Part shown: piece after piece, positions 28,033-37,018 of the stretch
How the letters are laid out: every line of letters begins with the position of its first letter
How positions within the stretch are numbered: the first letter of the stretch is position 1
From: Candidatus Kaiserbacteria bacterium RIFCSPHIGHO2_01_FULL_54_36
GTDB taxonomy: Bacteria > Patescibacteriota > Minisyncoccia > Phycocordibacterales > UBA2100
Assembly: GCA_001781105.1 (NCBI GenBank)
Contig: MFKV01000002.1
Location: 1 to 48,770 of the forward strand
DNA length: 48,770 nt
Reading direction: 5' to 3'
Notes under the pieces: generated by a model
What the model saw: the letters and a program-made list of their open reading frames with translations, nothing else
What the model was told of the DNA's origin: nothing
Databases searched by the model: none
Translations under genes and position numbers: made by a program

Positions 28033-29202
28033 TCAACTCGATTTTTTGACTATTTCGACGTGCTGCGCAATCACCTTCTCCCATGTCTGGCTCATATCGA
28101 GGCTGGCGGCAAACTGGAGGGCTTTCTTGTACTGTTTAGGATCAAGCATGCGCTCCATTGCGTTTTGCAATGAGAGGTCGTCCATCGGGTCGAATTGCAT
28201 ATTGTCTGGAAGTTGAGCTGAAAGGCCGTTGTCGCGGGAGATGAGCGCAGGCTTCCCTTGTGCTAGAGCTTCGAGGATGAAATTCGGATTGAATTCGGTT
28301 AGTGCGGGTGCAAGAGCGACAGATGCGGCATTGATGCACTTGAAGAGTGTTTCCTGATCTACCTTTGGCACTATCTCTATCGTATCGTGGAGAGCTGCTG
28401 CTCGCGCTTTGAGCCCCGCCTCATCAGGGCCTTCGCCAATGAGCACAAGGCGTGCATACGGATACTTGGGTGCCAGACCTCGGAATACTTTCAAAACGCG
28501 CAGGAGATTTTTGTAGGAAACAAATCTGCCAGCAAAAAGGAACGTGAATGTGTCTTTTTCGAGCGACGAGGGAGATTTTGGCGGGAACGGATTTTGTATC
28601 AAGACAATTTTCTCCTGATCTACCCCGTAATAGCGCACATAGATATTTTTGAGCAGATCACATGGGATAACAGTAGTGTCTGCACTGCGTACGACAAAGC
28701 GGACTAAAGGATACAGTATCGGATTATCTTTTTTGAATAATCCTTGCTCGTAGTACGCCCGCAGGGAGATGAATCGCTCTCCTTTTTCAACGACGCGCTC
28801 CCAGAGAGGGTCGCCTCCAATGCGTAACACAAATGGCTTGCGCAACAGCTTTGCAAAAAAAGCCGAGGGAATGCCGGCAGTTGTGAGGTCAAAGGCATAT
28901 ATGATGTCATGTCGGAATGATTCTCGAGCAACTGTGAGGCTGTAGAGAAGCCAGGATATGAGCTTCCCCCATTTCCGGCTGACACGAATGATCCTGTACG
29001 CTTCAGTGGCCGCTGTATGATCGCCGAACGCAACGACGGTTACACTCCATCCCAAACTCGCAAAGTGCTCCGCGATCCTGTGTACATGCGTCGCAGGGCC
29101 TCCGACGTCGGGGAAAAAGATGCCGGTCGTAAGTAGGGTGCGCTTCACCCCATTAGATAAAACATCTCGAGCTTGCACAGTTTCTAGCGTTTTCTTAGCC
29201 AT
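28033..29202 (-). CDS. GT4-type glycosyltransferase
   Basis: TGIFFPDVGGPATHVHRIAEHFASLGWSVTVVAFGD...FLFAGRFVSYKNLLRVLKVF...TEFNPNFILEALAQGKPALISRDNG. Confidence 0.9.
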   Translation of the reverse strand: MAKKTLETVQARDVLSNGVKRTLLTTGIFFPDVGGPATHVHRIAEHFASLGWSVTVVAFGDHTAATEAYRIIRVSRKWGKLISWLLYSLTVARESFRHDIIYAFDLTTAGIPSAFFAKLLRKPFVLRIGGDPLWERVVEKGERFISLRAYYEQGLFKKDNPILYPLVRFVVRSADTTVIPCDLLKNIYVRYYGVDQEKIVLIQNPFPPKSPSSLEKDTFTFLFAGRFVSYKNLLRVLKVFRGLAPKYPYARLVLIGEGPDEAGLKARAAALHDTIEIVPKVDQETLFKCINAASVALAPALTEFNPNFILEALAQGKPALISRDNGLSAQLPDNMQFDPMDDLSLQNAMERMLDPKQYKKALQFAASLDMSQTWEKVIAQHVEIVKKSS

Positions 29203-29272
29203 AGATATATCGTTCCAAAATCAAAGGCGCATTATCTAACGGGGTTCATGAGTACTCACTATAGCAAAGCGA

Positions 29273-29298
29273 AACGGGGCGCGCGCATGCGCCCCGTT
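29273..29298. terminator. 10-bp perfect GC-rich hairpin downstream of the small ORF 29305-29481
   Basis: AACGGGGCGC-GCGCAT-GCGCCCCGTT; weak T-tract. Confidence 0.5.
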
Positions 29299-29304
29299 CC
29301 CGTC

Positions 29305-29481
29305 TCAAATCGGTGGACCCGATCTTTTGGTACTGGCTTCTGCTTCAAGCCACACCTTGCCGATCGCCGACATGGCATTGAACATGATGCACATGGGCAT
29401 CAGATCGAGAAATAACGCGGCTGCTTTCGCATGCGTGACCGCGATCGATTCTTCGCCGTTCTCGAGGGGTTTTTTGTTCAT
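29305..29481 (-). CDS. small hypothetical protein
   Basis: MNKKPLENGEESIAVTHAKAAALFLDLMPMCIMFNAMSAIGKVWLEAEASTKRSGPPI; SD AGAGGAG 7 nt before ATG 29481. Confidence 0.55.
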   Translation of the reverse strand: MNKKPLENGEESIAVTHAKAAALFLDLMPMCIMFNAMSAIGKVWLEAEASTKRSGPPI

Positions 29482-29537
29482 TTCCATTCTCCTCTCCACC
29501 TCAAGCAAACACCCGTGCGAATGTTTACGCTAATGAG

Positions 29538-30755
29538 TTATCCCCTCATGTTAAGCAGCGGCAAAAAAACTTTGTTGCGCATGTCATTCGCCACGATACT
29601 CCAATCGTATTTTCCTGCAGCCAAAGCGCGCGCGGTCGCTACGACCGCGCGCACCTTTTCCGGATTCTCCATAATGTCCTTCACTGCGTGCGCTACCTGC
29701 TCAGGTGAATCCACGTCTACGGCCCAACCTGTTACTGGTTTGTCTGGATTGCGCTTTTCATCAAAAAGAAAATCGGCGATACCGCCCTCTTGCGTCCCGA
29801 TCACTGGAAGCCCCGCAGCGAACGCTTCAACAAACGAATTGCCCATTCCCTCTGAGCGCGAGGATCGTATAAATATGTCGGATGCCTGCAAATACTTCGG
29901 AATGTCCGCGCTTTGTATCTCGCCGAGAAATCTCACGCGATCAGCAACTCCGCGCTCGCGCGCGAGCCGCTTGAGCGAGAGATCGTCGGGCCCGATGCCA
30001 GCGACAATGAATTTGACATGCTCTGGGAGCAGCGCGAGCGCTTCTATCACGACATCGATCCCGTTTTTGCGCACCAACCGCGAAGTCGTGATGAGGAATA
30101 CGTCTCCCATCCGCTTACCAAGTTTGTCTTTGATCTCATCGATAACTGCGGGCATTTCCTTGTGCGAGAAGCGCGCCACGTCCACTCCGTTGGGCACTAC
30201 TTCAAGATGTCCTTTGAAATCGCGCCGACGCGCCCATCGGCCGAGGAAGGTAGATATTGCCTGGATCACGTCAGCGCGGGTGAAAGCGCGGGTGAAAAGC
30301 GGCCACAAAGGCACCATCATACGCTCGATTTTCTCGAGGCGATCGCCCTCCTGCAGCGTCAGAAGATACGGCACCGTGGGGCGCAGAAGCTTAAAGATGA
30401 CCGCGGGAATGCCGCTGGAGTGCGCCATCACTGCCCATATCCCATTGTATTGATGTGTTCTGTGCAGTGAGAGCGCCTTCCACGCCGCAAGAAATTGGAA
30501 GAGATGCTTATTGAGCCGCAGCGGATAGCTACTTAGATCTTCAATAGAAGAGTTCGCTCGCGCAAAACCAATGCGATGCACCAGTACATTTCCTACCTGT
30601 TCGATCTTGGGAAGACTCGAGTCAAAACGCAGTGTCACCATGTGGAACTCGATCTCCTGCGGATCGATGCGATCGATGATCTCCTTGATCGCGAGTTCTG
30701 CCCCGCCGACATACTTCGGATAGTACGCAAGAGAAAAAATGAGAATGCGCTTCAT
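29538..30755 (-). CDS. GT4-type glycosyltransferase
   Basis: MKRILIFSLAYYPKYVGGAELAIKEIIDRI...RSSRSEGMGNSFVEAFAAGLPVIGTQEGGIADFL. Confidence 0.92.
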   Translation of the reverse strand: MKRILIFSLAYYPKYVGGAELAIKEIIDRIDPQEIEFHMVTLRFDSSLPKIEQVGNVLVHRIGFARANSSIEDLSSYPLRLNKHLFQFLAAWKALSLHRTHQYNGIWAVMAHSSGIPAVIFKLLRPTVPYLLTLQEGDRLEKIERMMVPLWPLFTRAFTRADVIQAISTFLGRWARRRDFKGHLEVVPNGVDVARFSHKEMPAVIDEIKDKLGKRMGDVFLITTSRLVRKNGIDVVIEALALLPEHVKFIVAGIGPDDLSLKRLARERGVADRVRFLGEIQSADIPKYLQASDIFIRSSRSEGMGNSFVEAFAAGLPVIGTQEGGIADFLFDEKRNPDKPVTGWAVDVDSPEQVAHAVKDIMENPEKVRAVVATARALAAGKYDWSIVANDMRNKVFLPLLNMRG

Positions 30756-30813
30756 GTTTTAAAAGACTCTATACCGACACAGTACACCAATAGTGAAGCT
30801 CGTCGAAGTGCCA

Positions 30814-32331
30814 CTATTTTTCTTCTACGATGTCCCATTCTTTCTTTCCAAACTTGCGAGCAACGACCAAAGAGCCCGCGGCAAGCGTCGCTACACCGAA
30901 GGCACTGAGCCACCACATGTACCCCATACCTCCACTCTCGGCGGGTATCGCAGTAATGGCCGCAGCTGCTTGTGCGGATGGGGTTGCAGACGGAGATGAA
31001 GATGTGTCATCTTCTTGTGAGACATCGTCCTCATCAATATCAATTGGTACTGCCTCAGTCGAGGGCATCGTCTCGCGACGCGTTTCTGCCGATTGGATCG
31101 GCGGCAGCACAATGGTATTCGATTCAGCGGCTGGAATAGTCTCTGTGTTAGAAGGCTCAGGCTCCGCCGCGGGTGATCCATCGGGGTACAGAAGTTCTGC
31201 CGTGGGACTGCTCCAAAAACCCAATGTGGCGTTCGACAGTTTGATAGAAGCTCCGGCAAGCAGTATTGATTGATCCGGGAATACGAAATCGGCTCCCGAT
31301 TGCCTCACGATCCAGTGCGACAGGTCGAGGTCGCGGTTTGCACTGTTGTGAATGAGTATCGATCCATCGCCGAGACTTTCGAGTGTAAGCTTCGGCAGCT
31401 CGGCAGTAATGATGACCTTGTCCGAAGCTGACAAACTTGCATTTTGGACTACCGCAACGACTGCATATCGTCCGGGATACTGAAAGCGATGAGAGACGTT
31501 GCGCCCGCGCAGCGTCGTGCCGTCGCCAAAATTCCATACCAAATCGACGCTATCAACGATCTCCTTTTTTCTCGTATATGCTTTCCCCTCGAACTTCACG
31601 TCGGAGCCCACGATCACAACCCTGTTATCACCCGCATCCACCGTAAGCTGCGGCTCGGGACCGACTGTCTGGGAGACAGTGCCTGACTGTAGAGATGTGT
31701 CGGTGCTCGTTGCTGCGATCGGTTGATCAGGAATTGGGCTTGACGGCGAGCTTCTTGAAAGAATTCCTGCCCCGGGCGAGGGTGTTGCGACGACAAATAT
31801 TTTATCCGTCGCGCTTTGCCGCGTGAGTGAATTCCCATCGCCGGCTGCCCCACTATCTTTTGTATACGAAATGCTCTCGACGATCGTGCCGTCTGCGTCA
31901 GTGATACCGACCGATCCGTCGCTGTTGTTGAAATTGAGAACAGTATCGATGACCGTACCATGTACACCTCTGTGCGCCGCAAGAAATGCTTCCGCATCAT
32001 CCACAATAAGCGCGTAAGATCCAGGCGCCAATATGATAGAGCCGGTACCACCGTTCTTCGGCGGCGCATTGAGCGTGTGGTTCGAACCGTCGCTGATCTT
32101 CCAACCCGTAAGGTCTACCGATGCGTTACCTGCGTTGAAGAGTTCGACGAATTCCTGTCCGGAATCAGAGCCAGACGCATCGTAGAGAAATTCAGAGATA
32201 ACGATTTGTGCTACTGCAAAATTTGGCAACGCGACAACGAGAAATATCGCGAGGAGGGATTTACGCCTCCGAATCTTCTCCCCGAAGAACTCCCTCAAGC
32301 ATCTCAGGAGAAACCTCGCCATTGCTCCCAT
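30814..32331 (-). CDS. surface protein with lamin-tail-like (LTD) and PKD domains, C-terminal TM anchor
   Basis: Signal peptide-like LLAIFLVVALPNFAVAQ; IVISEFLYDASGSDSGQEFVELFNAGNASVDLTGWKISD (LTD); VWNFGDGTTLRGRNVSHRFQYPGRYAVVAVV (PKD); C-term MWWLSAFGVATLAAGSLVVARKFGKKEW. Start uncertain. Confidence 0.85.
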   Translation of the reverse strand: MGAMARFLLRCLREFFGEKIRRRKSLLAIFLVVALPNFAVAQIVISEFLYDASGSDSGQEFVELFNAGNASVDLTGWKISDGSNHTLNAPPKNGGTGSIILAPGSYALIVDDAEAFLAAHRGVHGTVIDTVLNFNNSDGSVGITDADGTIVESISYTKDSGAAGDGNSLTRQSATDKIFVVATPSPGAGILSRSSPSSPIPDQPIAATSTDTSLQSGTVSQTVGPEPQLTVDAGDNRVVIVGSDVKFEGKAYTRKKEIVDSVDLVWNFGDGTTLRGRNVSHRFQYPGRYAVVAVVQNASLSASDKVIITAELPKLTLESLGDGSILIHNSANRDLDLSHWIVRQSGADFVFPDQSILLAGASIKLSNATLGFWSSPTAELLYPDGSPAAEPEPSNTETIPAAESNTIVLPPIQSAETRRETMPSTEAVPIDIDEDDVSQEDDTSSSPSATPSAQAAAAITAIPAESGGMGYMWWLSAFGVATLAAGSLVVARKFGKKEWDIVEEK

Positions 32332-34099
32332 TCTGTACAGTATCGCGCGCAATTGCGGGGCGCGGCTGAGGGTTTGGGTGGTGCTGTGGATTCTGCTTGC
32401 CCTCCATAGCCTTGCCGTGCTCATCCGAAGCCTTGTGCGAAGGAGAGGCGAGGGAGGGCTTTGCTTCCTTACGATCCCTAAGGATATCCGCTGGCGAGCG
32501 GACGGGGGTGGAACGACCGTCATTGCCACCGTTTTGCGTGGTGGTAGCCGGAAGCGCTTGTGCTATTGCTGCACGAAGCGCATTGCGCTGTCCTTCTTCG
32601 TGGGCGGCAGGGGGCGGTACAGATGCTGCAACAGACGGATGAGCGCGCGATGGACGTGGCCCCGCCGCGGCGGGGCGCACTGCCACCCCCTCTCCTTGGA
32701 TCGGCTCTCGCCGAGGACGAGGAGTAAATTCGTTGGGACGTGGTCGAGAACCGTATGCGCTGCGCTCCTCTTTTGGTTTTTTGGGCGGTGGCTGGAAATC
32801 GAGTTGTTTTTGGTTGACCGCTGTTTCTATCTCCGCGCGGACTCTTCCATATAGAGAGCGCGAATTGCGTATACAGTCATCGCGATACGAGATCGGAGGG
32901 GTATCAATGGGCGGGATGGTCTCTGCGGAAAAAGGTTTGGATCCCACGCCGTCTATCATGAGCGTCAAATATATCTGCCCGATACCGAGTCCTACCAGAT
33001 CTTCGGGCGTAAATGTCGGCTCAAAAACGGTCTCCAAAACTTCTGCGTCAAATGGCCCCACGCGAAATATGATGAGCGTGCCGACGTTGCCGAAAACGGC
33101 GTCACGCACCTCCTCTTCCATCTGCTCGATATACTGGTTGGCAAGTGTGAGCGCGAGCTTGTATTTGCGCGACTCAGAGAGAATATCGGCAAATGCCTCA
33201 TTCATCATTGATTGAAATTCATCGACGTACAAATAGCAGCGCGGAAGCTTCGCCATGCGCGCGGCAGGCTCGTCCGCGCGCGACATCGCTGCCAGATAGA
33301 TCTTGACGACGAGCATCGAGCCAAGTAGTGATGCGTTGGTCTCGCCCATGCGCCCCTTCGAGAGGTTGACGATGAATATTTTCTTCTTGTCCATTATTTC
33401 ACGGAGGTCAAAAGAGGATCTCCCCTGCCCGACGATATTGCGGATCAGCGGATTTGCCGTGAATTGGCCGATCTTGTTCTGGATCGCAGGAGTCGCTTCG
33501 CGCGTATACGTGTCGGTGAATTGCGCGAATTCCTCCACCCAAAATCCTTTGACGATCGGATCGCTTATTTTCTCGATGACTGCATTGCGGAAGGTCTTGT
33601 TGGTGAGCATGCGGTTCACGTCGAGAAGCGTCGAATCAGGATACTCGAGGAGTGCCAGCAGCGTATTTTGCAAGATGTATTCCATTCTTGCGCTCCACGC
33701 ATCCACCCAGATACGCTTCAGCGCTCCCATCAATCCTGAGACGACCAAGTGGCGCTTGTCGTAGCCCACGTCTTCCATCACATTGAAACCTATCGGGTAG
33801 TCGGTATCGAACGGCGCGAAATAGACGACGTCTTTGATGCGGTCGTGTGGCACGAAATCAAGGAGTTTTTCAGCGGTGGAGCCGTGCGGATCGATGAAGG
33901 CGATACCTTCGCCGTTTTGGATGTCTTGTATCGCCATGTTCTCGAGCATGGTCGATTTGCCCATGCCGGTCTTGCCGATGACATAGATGTGCTTCCCGCG
34001 GTCTATCCCTCGTATGCCGAACATCTCGCGCTTCCCGCGCGTGTGCGTTGCCGCAAAATACGTGATGCGGCGTTCATCGTCCTGGTGGCCAGGATTCAT
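32261..34099 (-). CDS. TraD/VirB4-like type IV secretion-type ATPase with disordered C-terminal tail
   Basis: HIYVIGKTGMGKSTMLENMAIQDIQNGEGIAFIDPHGSTAEKLL (Walker A), CYLYVDEFQSMMNEAFADILSESRKYKLALTLANQYIEQM (Walker B region), Pro/Arg-rich tail. Confidence 0.9.
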   Translation of the reverse strand: MNPGHQDDERRITYFAATHTRGKREMFGIRGIDRGKHIYVIGKTGMGKSTMLENMAIQDIQNGEGIAFIDPHGSTAEKLLDFVPHDRIKDVVYFAPFDTDYPIGFNVMEDVGYDKRHLVVSGLMGALKRIWVDAWSARMEYILQNTLLALLEYPDSTLLDVNRMLTNKTFRNAVIEKISDPIVKGFWVEEFAQFTDTYTREATPAIQNKIGQFTANPLIRNIVGQGRSSFDLREIMDKKKIFIVNLSKGRMGETNASLLGSMLVVKIYLAAMSRADEPAARMAKLPRCYLYVDEFQSMMNEAFADILSESRKYKLALTLANQYIEQMEEEVRDAVFGNVGTLIIFRVGPFDAEVLETVFEPTFTPEDLVGLGIGQIYLTLMIDGVGSKPFSAETIPPIDTPPISYRDDCIRNSRSLYGRVRAEIETAVNQKQLDFQPPPKKPKEERSAYGSRPRPNEFTPRPRREPIQGEGVAVRPAAAGPRPSRAHPSVAASVPPPAAHEEGQRNALRAAIAQALPATTTQNGGNDGRSTPVRSPADILRDRKEAKPSLASPSHKASDEHGKAMEGKQNPQHHPNPQPRPAIARDTVQNGSNGEVSPEMLEGVLRGEDSEA

Positions 34100-34123
34100 A
34101 CGGAAAGTATATCAAAAAAATGA

Positions 34124-34154
34124 TGCCGTCGGGGTTGCCTTAGTCCCGACGGCA
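34124..34154 (-). terminator. Rho-independent terminator of the sigma factor gene
   Basis: TGCCGTCGGG-11 nt-CCCGACGGCA; on the minus strand followed by TCATTTTTTTGATATAC. Confidence 0.85.
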
Positions 34155-34182
34155 CCAAATGATGAGACCGATAACTGCGTGC

Positions 34183-34683
34183 TTACGCTACCTGCAGCCT
34201 GTCTTCGATATCAGCGCGGGCATAGTGCACCCGCGTTTTTACCGTCGCTACGGGAACGCCGCACTGATTTGCAACTTCAGTGTGAGTGAACCCCAGGCTG
34301 TGGGCGAGTAGCGCATGACGCTTCTCTGGCGTCAACGCATCCACTCGGTCGAGCAATTCAAATAGCTCGACGTGCACTTCTTGAGCAGGACCAACCAGGC
34401 ACCGCCCAATCGCAGCATCGTACTCCTCCCCACCAACATACTTGGAGTTCTTCCGATACGTGGTGATGGTTTGAAGCTTGAGAATACCCATCACCCACGT
34501 GTCGAACGTGCTCTCGCCGTCGAACGCGTCCGAGTTCTTGAGAACGGCAAGCATGGTGTCCTGCACCGCGTCTTCAGCATCTTCGTGTGATGCTCCAAGA
34601 CGCATTGCAAAACGTACTAGCTTGGGACGCATTTCATTGAGAGCTGCTCCGATGTTGGCAAGAGACCCCCTATGGTTCTTCAT
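34183..34683 (-). CDS. ECF-type RNA polymerase sigma factor
   Basis: LGASHEDAEDAVQDTMLAVLKNSDAFDGESTFDTWVMGILK (region 2) and LLAHSLGFTHTEVANQCGVPVATVKTRVHYARADI (region 4). Confidence 0.88.
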   Translation of the reverse strand: MKNHRGSLANIGAALNEMRPKLVRFAMRLGASHEDAEDAVQDTMLAVLKNSDAFDGESTFDTWVMGILKLQTITTYRKNSKYVGGEEYDAAIGRCLVGPAQEVHVELFELLDRVDALTPEKRHALLAHSLGFTHTEVANQCGVPVATVKTRVHYARADIEDRLQVA

Positions 34684-34839
34684 AGTCCATTCCTCAATTG
34701 TGTTGCGGGTTGCCTCAACTCCTGTCCTACTCTACGCAACAGCCCCACGCTACGCATACTCGCAGTATTGGGCCCAAACAGAACACGGGCCGCGCAGAGG
34801 ATAGCACATTCAACATGAAAATTCACTGTGTCTATCCAC

Positions 34840-36087
34840 CTACTCTTTTTTGAGGACCGCACGCAGACTTCGATACTTATTGGCCGCGTCCCAAAACATA
34901 TATGAGTCGAGCCCAGCATCCTCATTGGCCTTGATCTGGGCCGCAACCATTGCGGCTGTGTACGGTACCGGATAGTCGAACGATTGAAGCCACGGGCGCA
35001 TGGCCGAGGCGGGATAGCTTTTCTTTTCGTAAAGCTGGGGCGAGGTCGATGCTATCGGGATCGCATCGAACGAGCGGTTCAGCGTCGTCGTCGAGAGCAC
35101 GCGCGCGACGGCTTGATGCATGGACGCGTAGACTATCTTGTACGGATCCGAGTTGACGTCTTTCAGCCCCGCAAAGCCCGCATTGTAGTGGCTCGGATAC
35201 ACCATCGGGGCTAGGAAGTCAAAATACGGAAGTGCGCGCTCGAGTATCTGCCCGATCCCGAGATCGTCGGTGTGCACGGTGACATATCCGAAGAGATCCG
35301 CCGACGTCACGACGCCCACTTGTCCTGAGCTCGTCGAACGGATCGGTTCCAACTTTTCGTGCAGGTAGCGGAAGAATTCTTCGAGCGCCACCTCCTTCGA
35401 CTTCCCCGCGCTTAGCGAGTAGACGGCCTGCCTCATCGGCCCGTCGGAGGGGTAGCGAATGTAGTCGTAATTGAGCTCATCGAATCCCAGCTCGTACGAT
35501 TCTTTCGAGAGTTCGACAATGTAATCCCAAAAAGGCTTCGCTCCGACGTCGATAAAGGCTAGCCCGCCATAATTTTTCCACACTCCTCCGCCGACCTTCT
35601 GCACGGCAAGCTCAGGATGCGCTTTGGCATACATGGGGTCCTGGAACACGGTGATGCGCGCGATCGCATAGATGCCCATTTCGTGCAGTGAGGCGACGAA
35701 ATCTCTCATGTCCCGCGCACCGCAATCAGCGGAAACGAACGGCTTCAGGATCGGGTTCTCAGTAGGAAACGCGATACCGCCAGAAAAATCCTTGATGTCG
35801 ATGACGATGGCATTGAGCTCCGTGTCTTCGACGAATTTCACGAGCGAATCACGGAATGATTCGGTGCCGACAACGCACTGCGACATGTAGATCGCCTTGA
35901 GCGGCTCCGGGGTGGGCAGGTGCGTCACAATGGGCTTCTGTGGCGCTTCTGGTGTGCTTGTAGAAAAAGGCAGGCCGCGCACGTACGATATTTTGGGCGT
36001 GATCGTCGCGGCTGCCTCAGCCGCTCCGAGTGCAAGCAAGAATCCTATACCAAAAATCAAGACGCTACTCTGCCAGTTGATTTTCAT
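34840..36087 (-). CDS. putative glycoside hydrolase (DUF4015-like)
   Basis: KAIYMSQCVVGTESFRDSLVKFVEDTELNAIVIDIKDFSGGIAF...ELNYDYIRYPSDG...ADLFGYVTVHTDDLGIGQILERALPYFDFLAPMVYPSHY; start trimmed to MKINWQ. Confidence 0.85.
   Translation of the reverse strand: MKINWQSSVLIFGIGFLLALGAAEAAATITPKISYVRGLPFSTSTPEAPQKPIVTHLPTPEPLKAIYMSQCVVGTESFRDSLVKFVEDTELNAIVIDIKDFSGGIAFPTENPILKPFVSADCGARDMRDFVASLHEMGIYAIARITVFQDPMYAKAHPELAVQKVGGGVWKNYGGLAFIDVGAKPFWDYIVELSKESYELGFDELNYDYIRYPSDGPMRQAVYSLSAGKSKEVALEEFFRYLHEKLEPIRSTSSGQVGVVTSADLFGYVTVHTDDLGIGQILERALPYFDFLAPMVYPSHYNAGFAGLKDVNSDPYKIVYASMHQAVARVLSTTTLNRSFDAIPIASTSPQLYEKKSYPASAMRPWLQSFDYPVPYTAAMVAAQIKANEDAGLDSYMFWDAANKYRSLRAVLKKE
35319..35338 (-). repeat. 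STSSGQ-encoding short repeat-like element, in frame in the DUF4015-like gene
   Basis: Minus strand TTCGACGAGCTCAGGACAAG encodes STSSGQ within LEPIRSTSSGQVGVV. Confidence 0.6.
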
Positions 36088-36289
36088 GACGCGAGATCTC
36101 ACCAAGCTGCTCATCGCTGACATGATTCTTCTGTGTGCGCCCAATCCTGCGGCGCACGACGATACCAAGACCGATGATGAAAAGTCCTGCAATGAAAAAG
36201 AAAACAGTGTCCCAACTATTTGGAAATCCTAGGTACGGCAACACCGCAACGAATGCGCCGGCTGCCATGAGAAGTGCGTCGATGGTCAT
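36065..36289 (-). CDS. small membrane protein
   Basis: MTIDALLMAAGAFVAVLPYLGFPNSWDTVFFFIAGLFIIGLGIVVRRRIGR; TATACT 6 nt before ATG 36289. Confidence 0.65.
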   Translation of the reverse strand: MTIDALLMAAGAFVAVLPYLGFPNSWDTVFFFIAGLFIIGLGIVVRRRIGRTQKNHVSDEQLGEISRHENQLAE

Positions 36290-36313
36290 GCATATAGTAT
36301 ACACCTCTCTTGC

Positions 36314-36994
36314 CTAGCTTCTAGAGAGGATAACAACAAATTCCCCGCGGACAGCCTTTTTTGCCTGCAGCTGGCGCGAAAGCTCCGCCGGCGACCCGAC
36401 GAGGACCTCTTCATGAATCTTGGTGAGTTCTCGCGCGATCGTTACGCGCGATTTTGGCGCCGCGGCGTCTAATTCTTTTAGTAATTTGAGGATCCGGTGC
36501 GGGGATTCGTAAAGAACGACAGGGTATTCTGATGCTGCGATCTTCTTAATGGCCGTTTGCCGGCCTTTTTTGTGCGGCAAGAAGCCCAAGAACAAGAACT
36601 CATCGGATTGGAGCCCTGCAATCGATAGCGCGGCGGTGAGAGCCGAAGGTCCGGGTATGGCCTCTATCTTTGCCTCCGGGAGTGCTTCGCGGACAGCGGC
36701 GACGAGTCGCGCACCAGGGTCGGAGATTCCGGGCGTACCCGCATCCGTCACATACACGACGTGCTCTCCTTTTTCGAGCCGTTCTATGACCTCGTTCCCT
36801 TTTTTCCCTTCCGTCGCCGCATCGAGGCGGAATACCGACTTGCGGAGTCCGTAGTGATTGAGAAGCTTCAAAATGACTCTCGTATCTTCTGCATAGACGA
36901 CCGTACACTCTTTGAGGTTCCATAGCCCCCGAAAGGTAATATCCCCCAAATTACCTATGGGAGTCGCTACTATAGAGAGCTTCCCGGCTGCCAT
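36314..36994 (-). CDS. rsmI: 16S rRNA (cytidine1402-2'-O)-methyltransferase
   Basis: GKLSIVATPIGNLGDITFRGLWNLKECTVVYAEDTRVILKLLNHYGL...VTDAGTPGISDPGARLVAAV...PGPSALTAALSIAGL. Confidence 0.95.
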   Translation of the reverse strand: MAAGKLSIVATPIGNLGDITFRGLWNLKECTVVYAEDTRVILKLLNHYGLRKSVFRLDAATEGKKGNEVIERLEKGEHVVYVTDAGTPGISDPGARLVAAVREALPEAKIEAIPGPSALTAALSIAGLQSDEFLFLGFLPHKKGRQTAIKKIAASEYPVVLYESPHRILKLLKELDAAAPKSRVTIARELTKIHEEVLVGSPAELSRQLQAKKAVRGEFVVILSRS

Positions 36995-37018
36995 GCCGAG
37001 ACGCTACCACCAATATCT

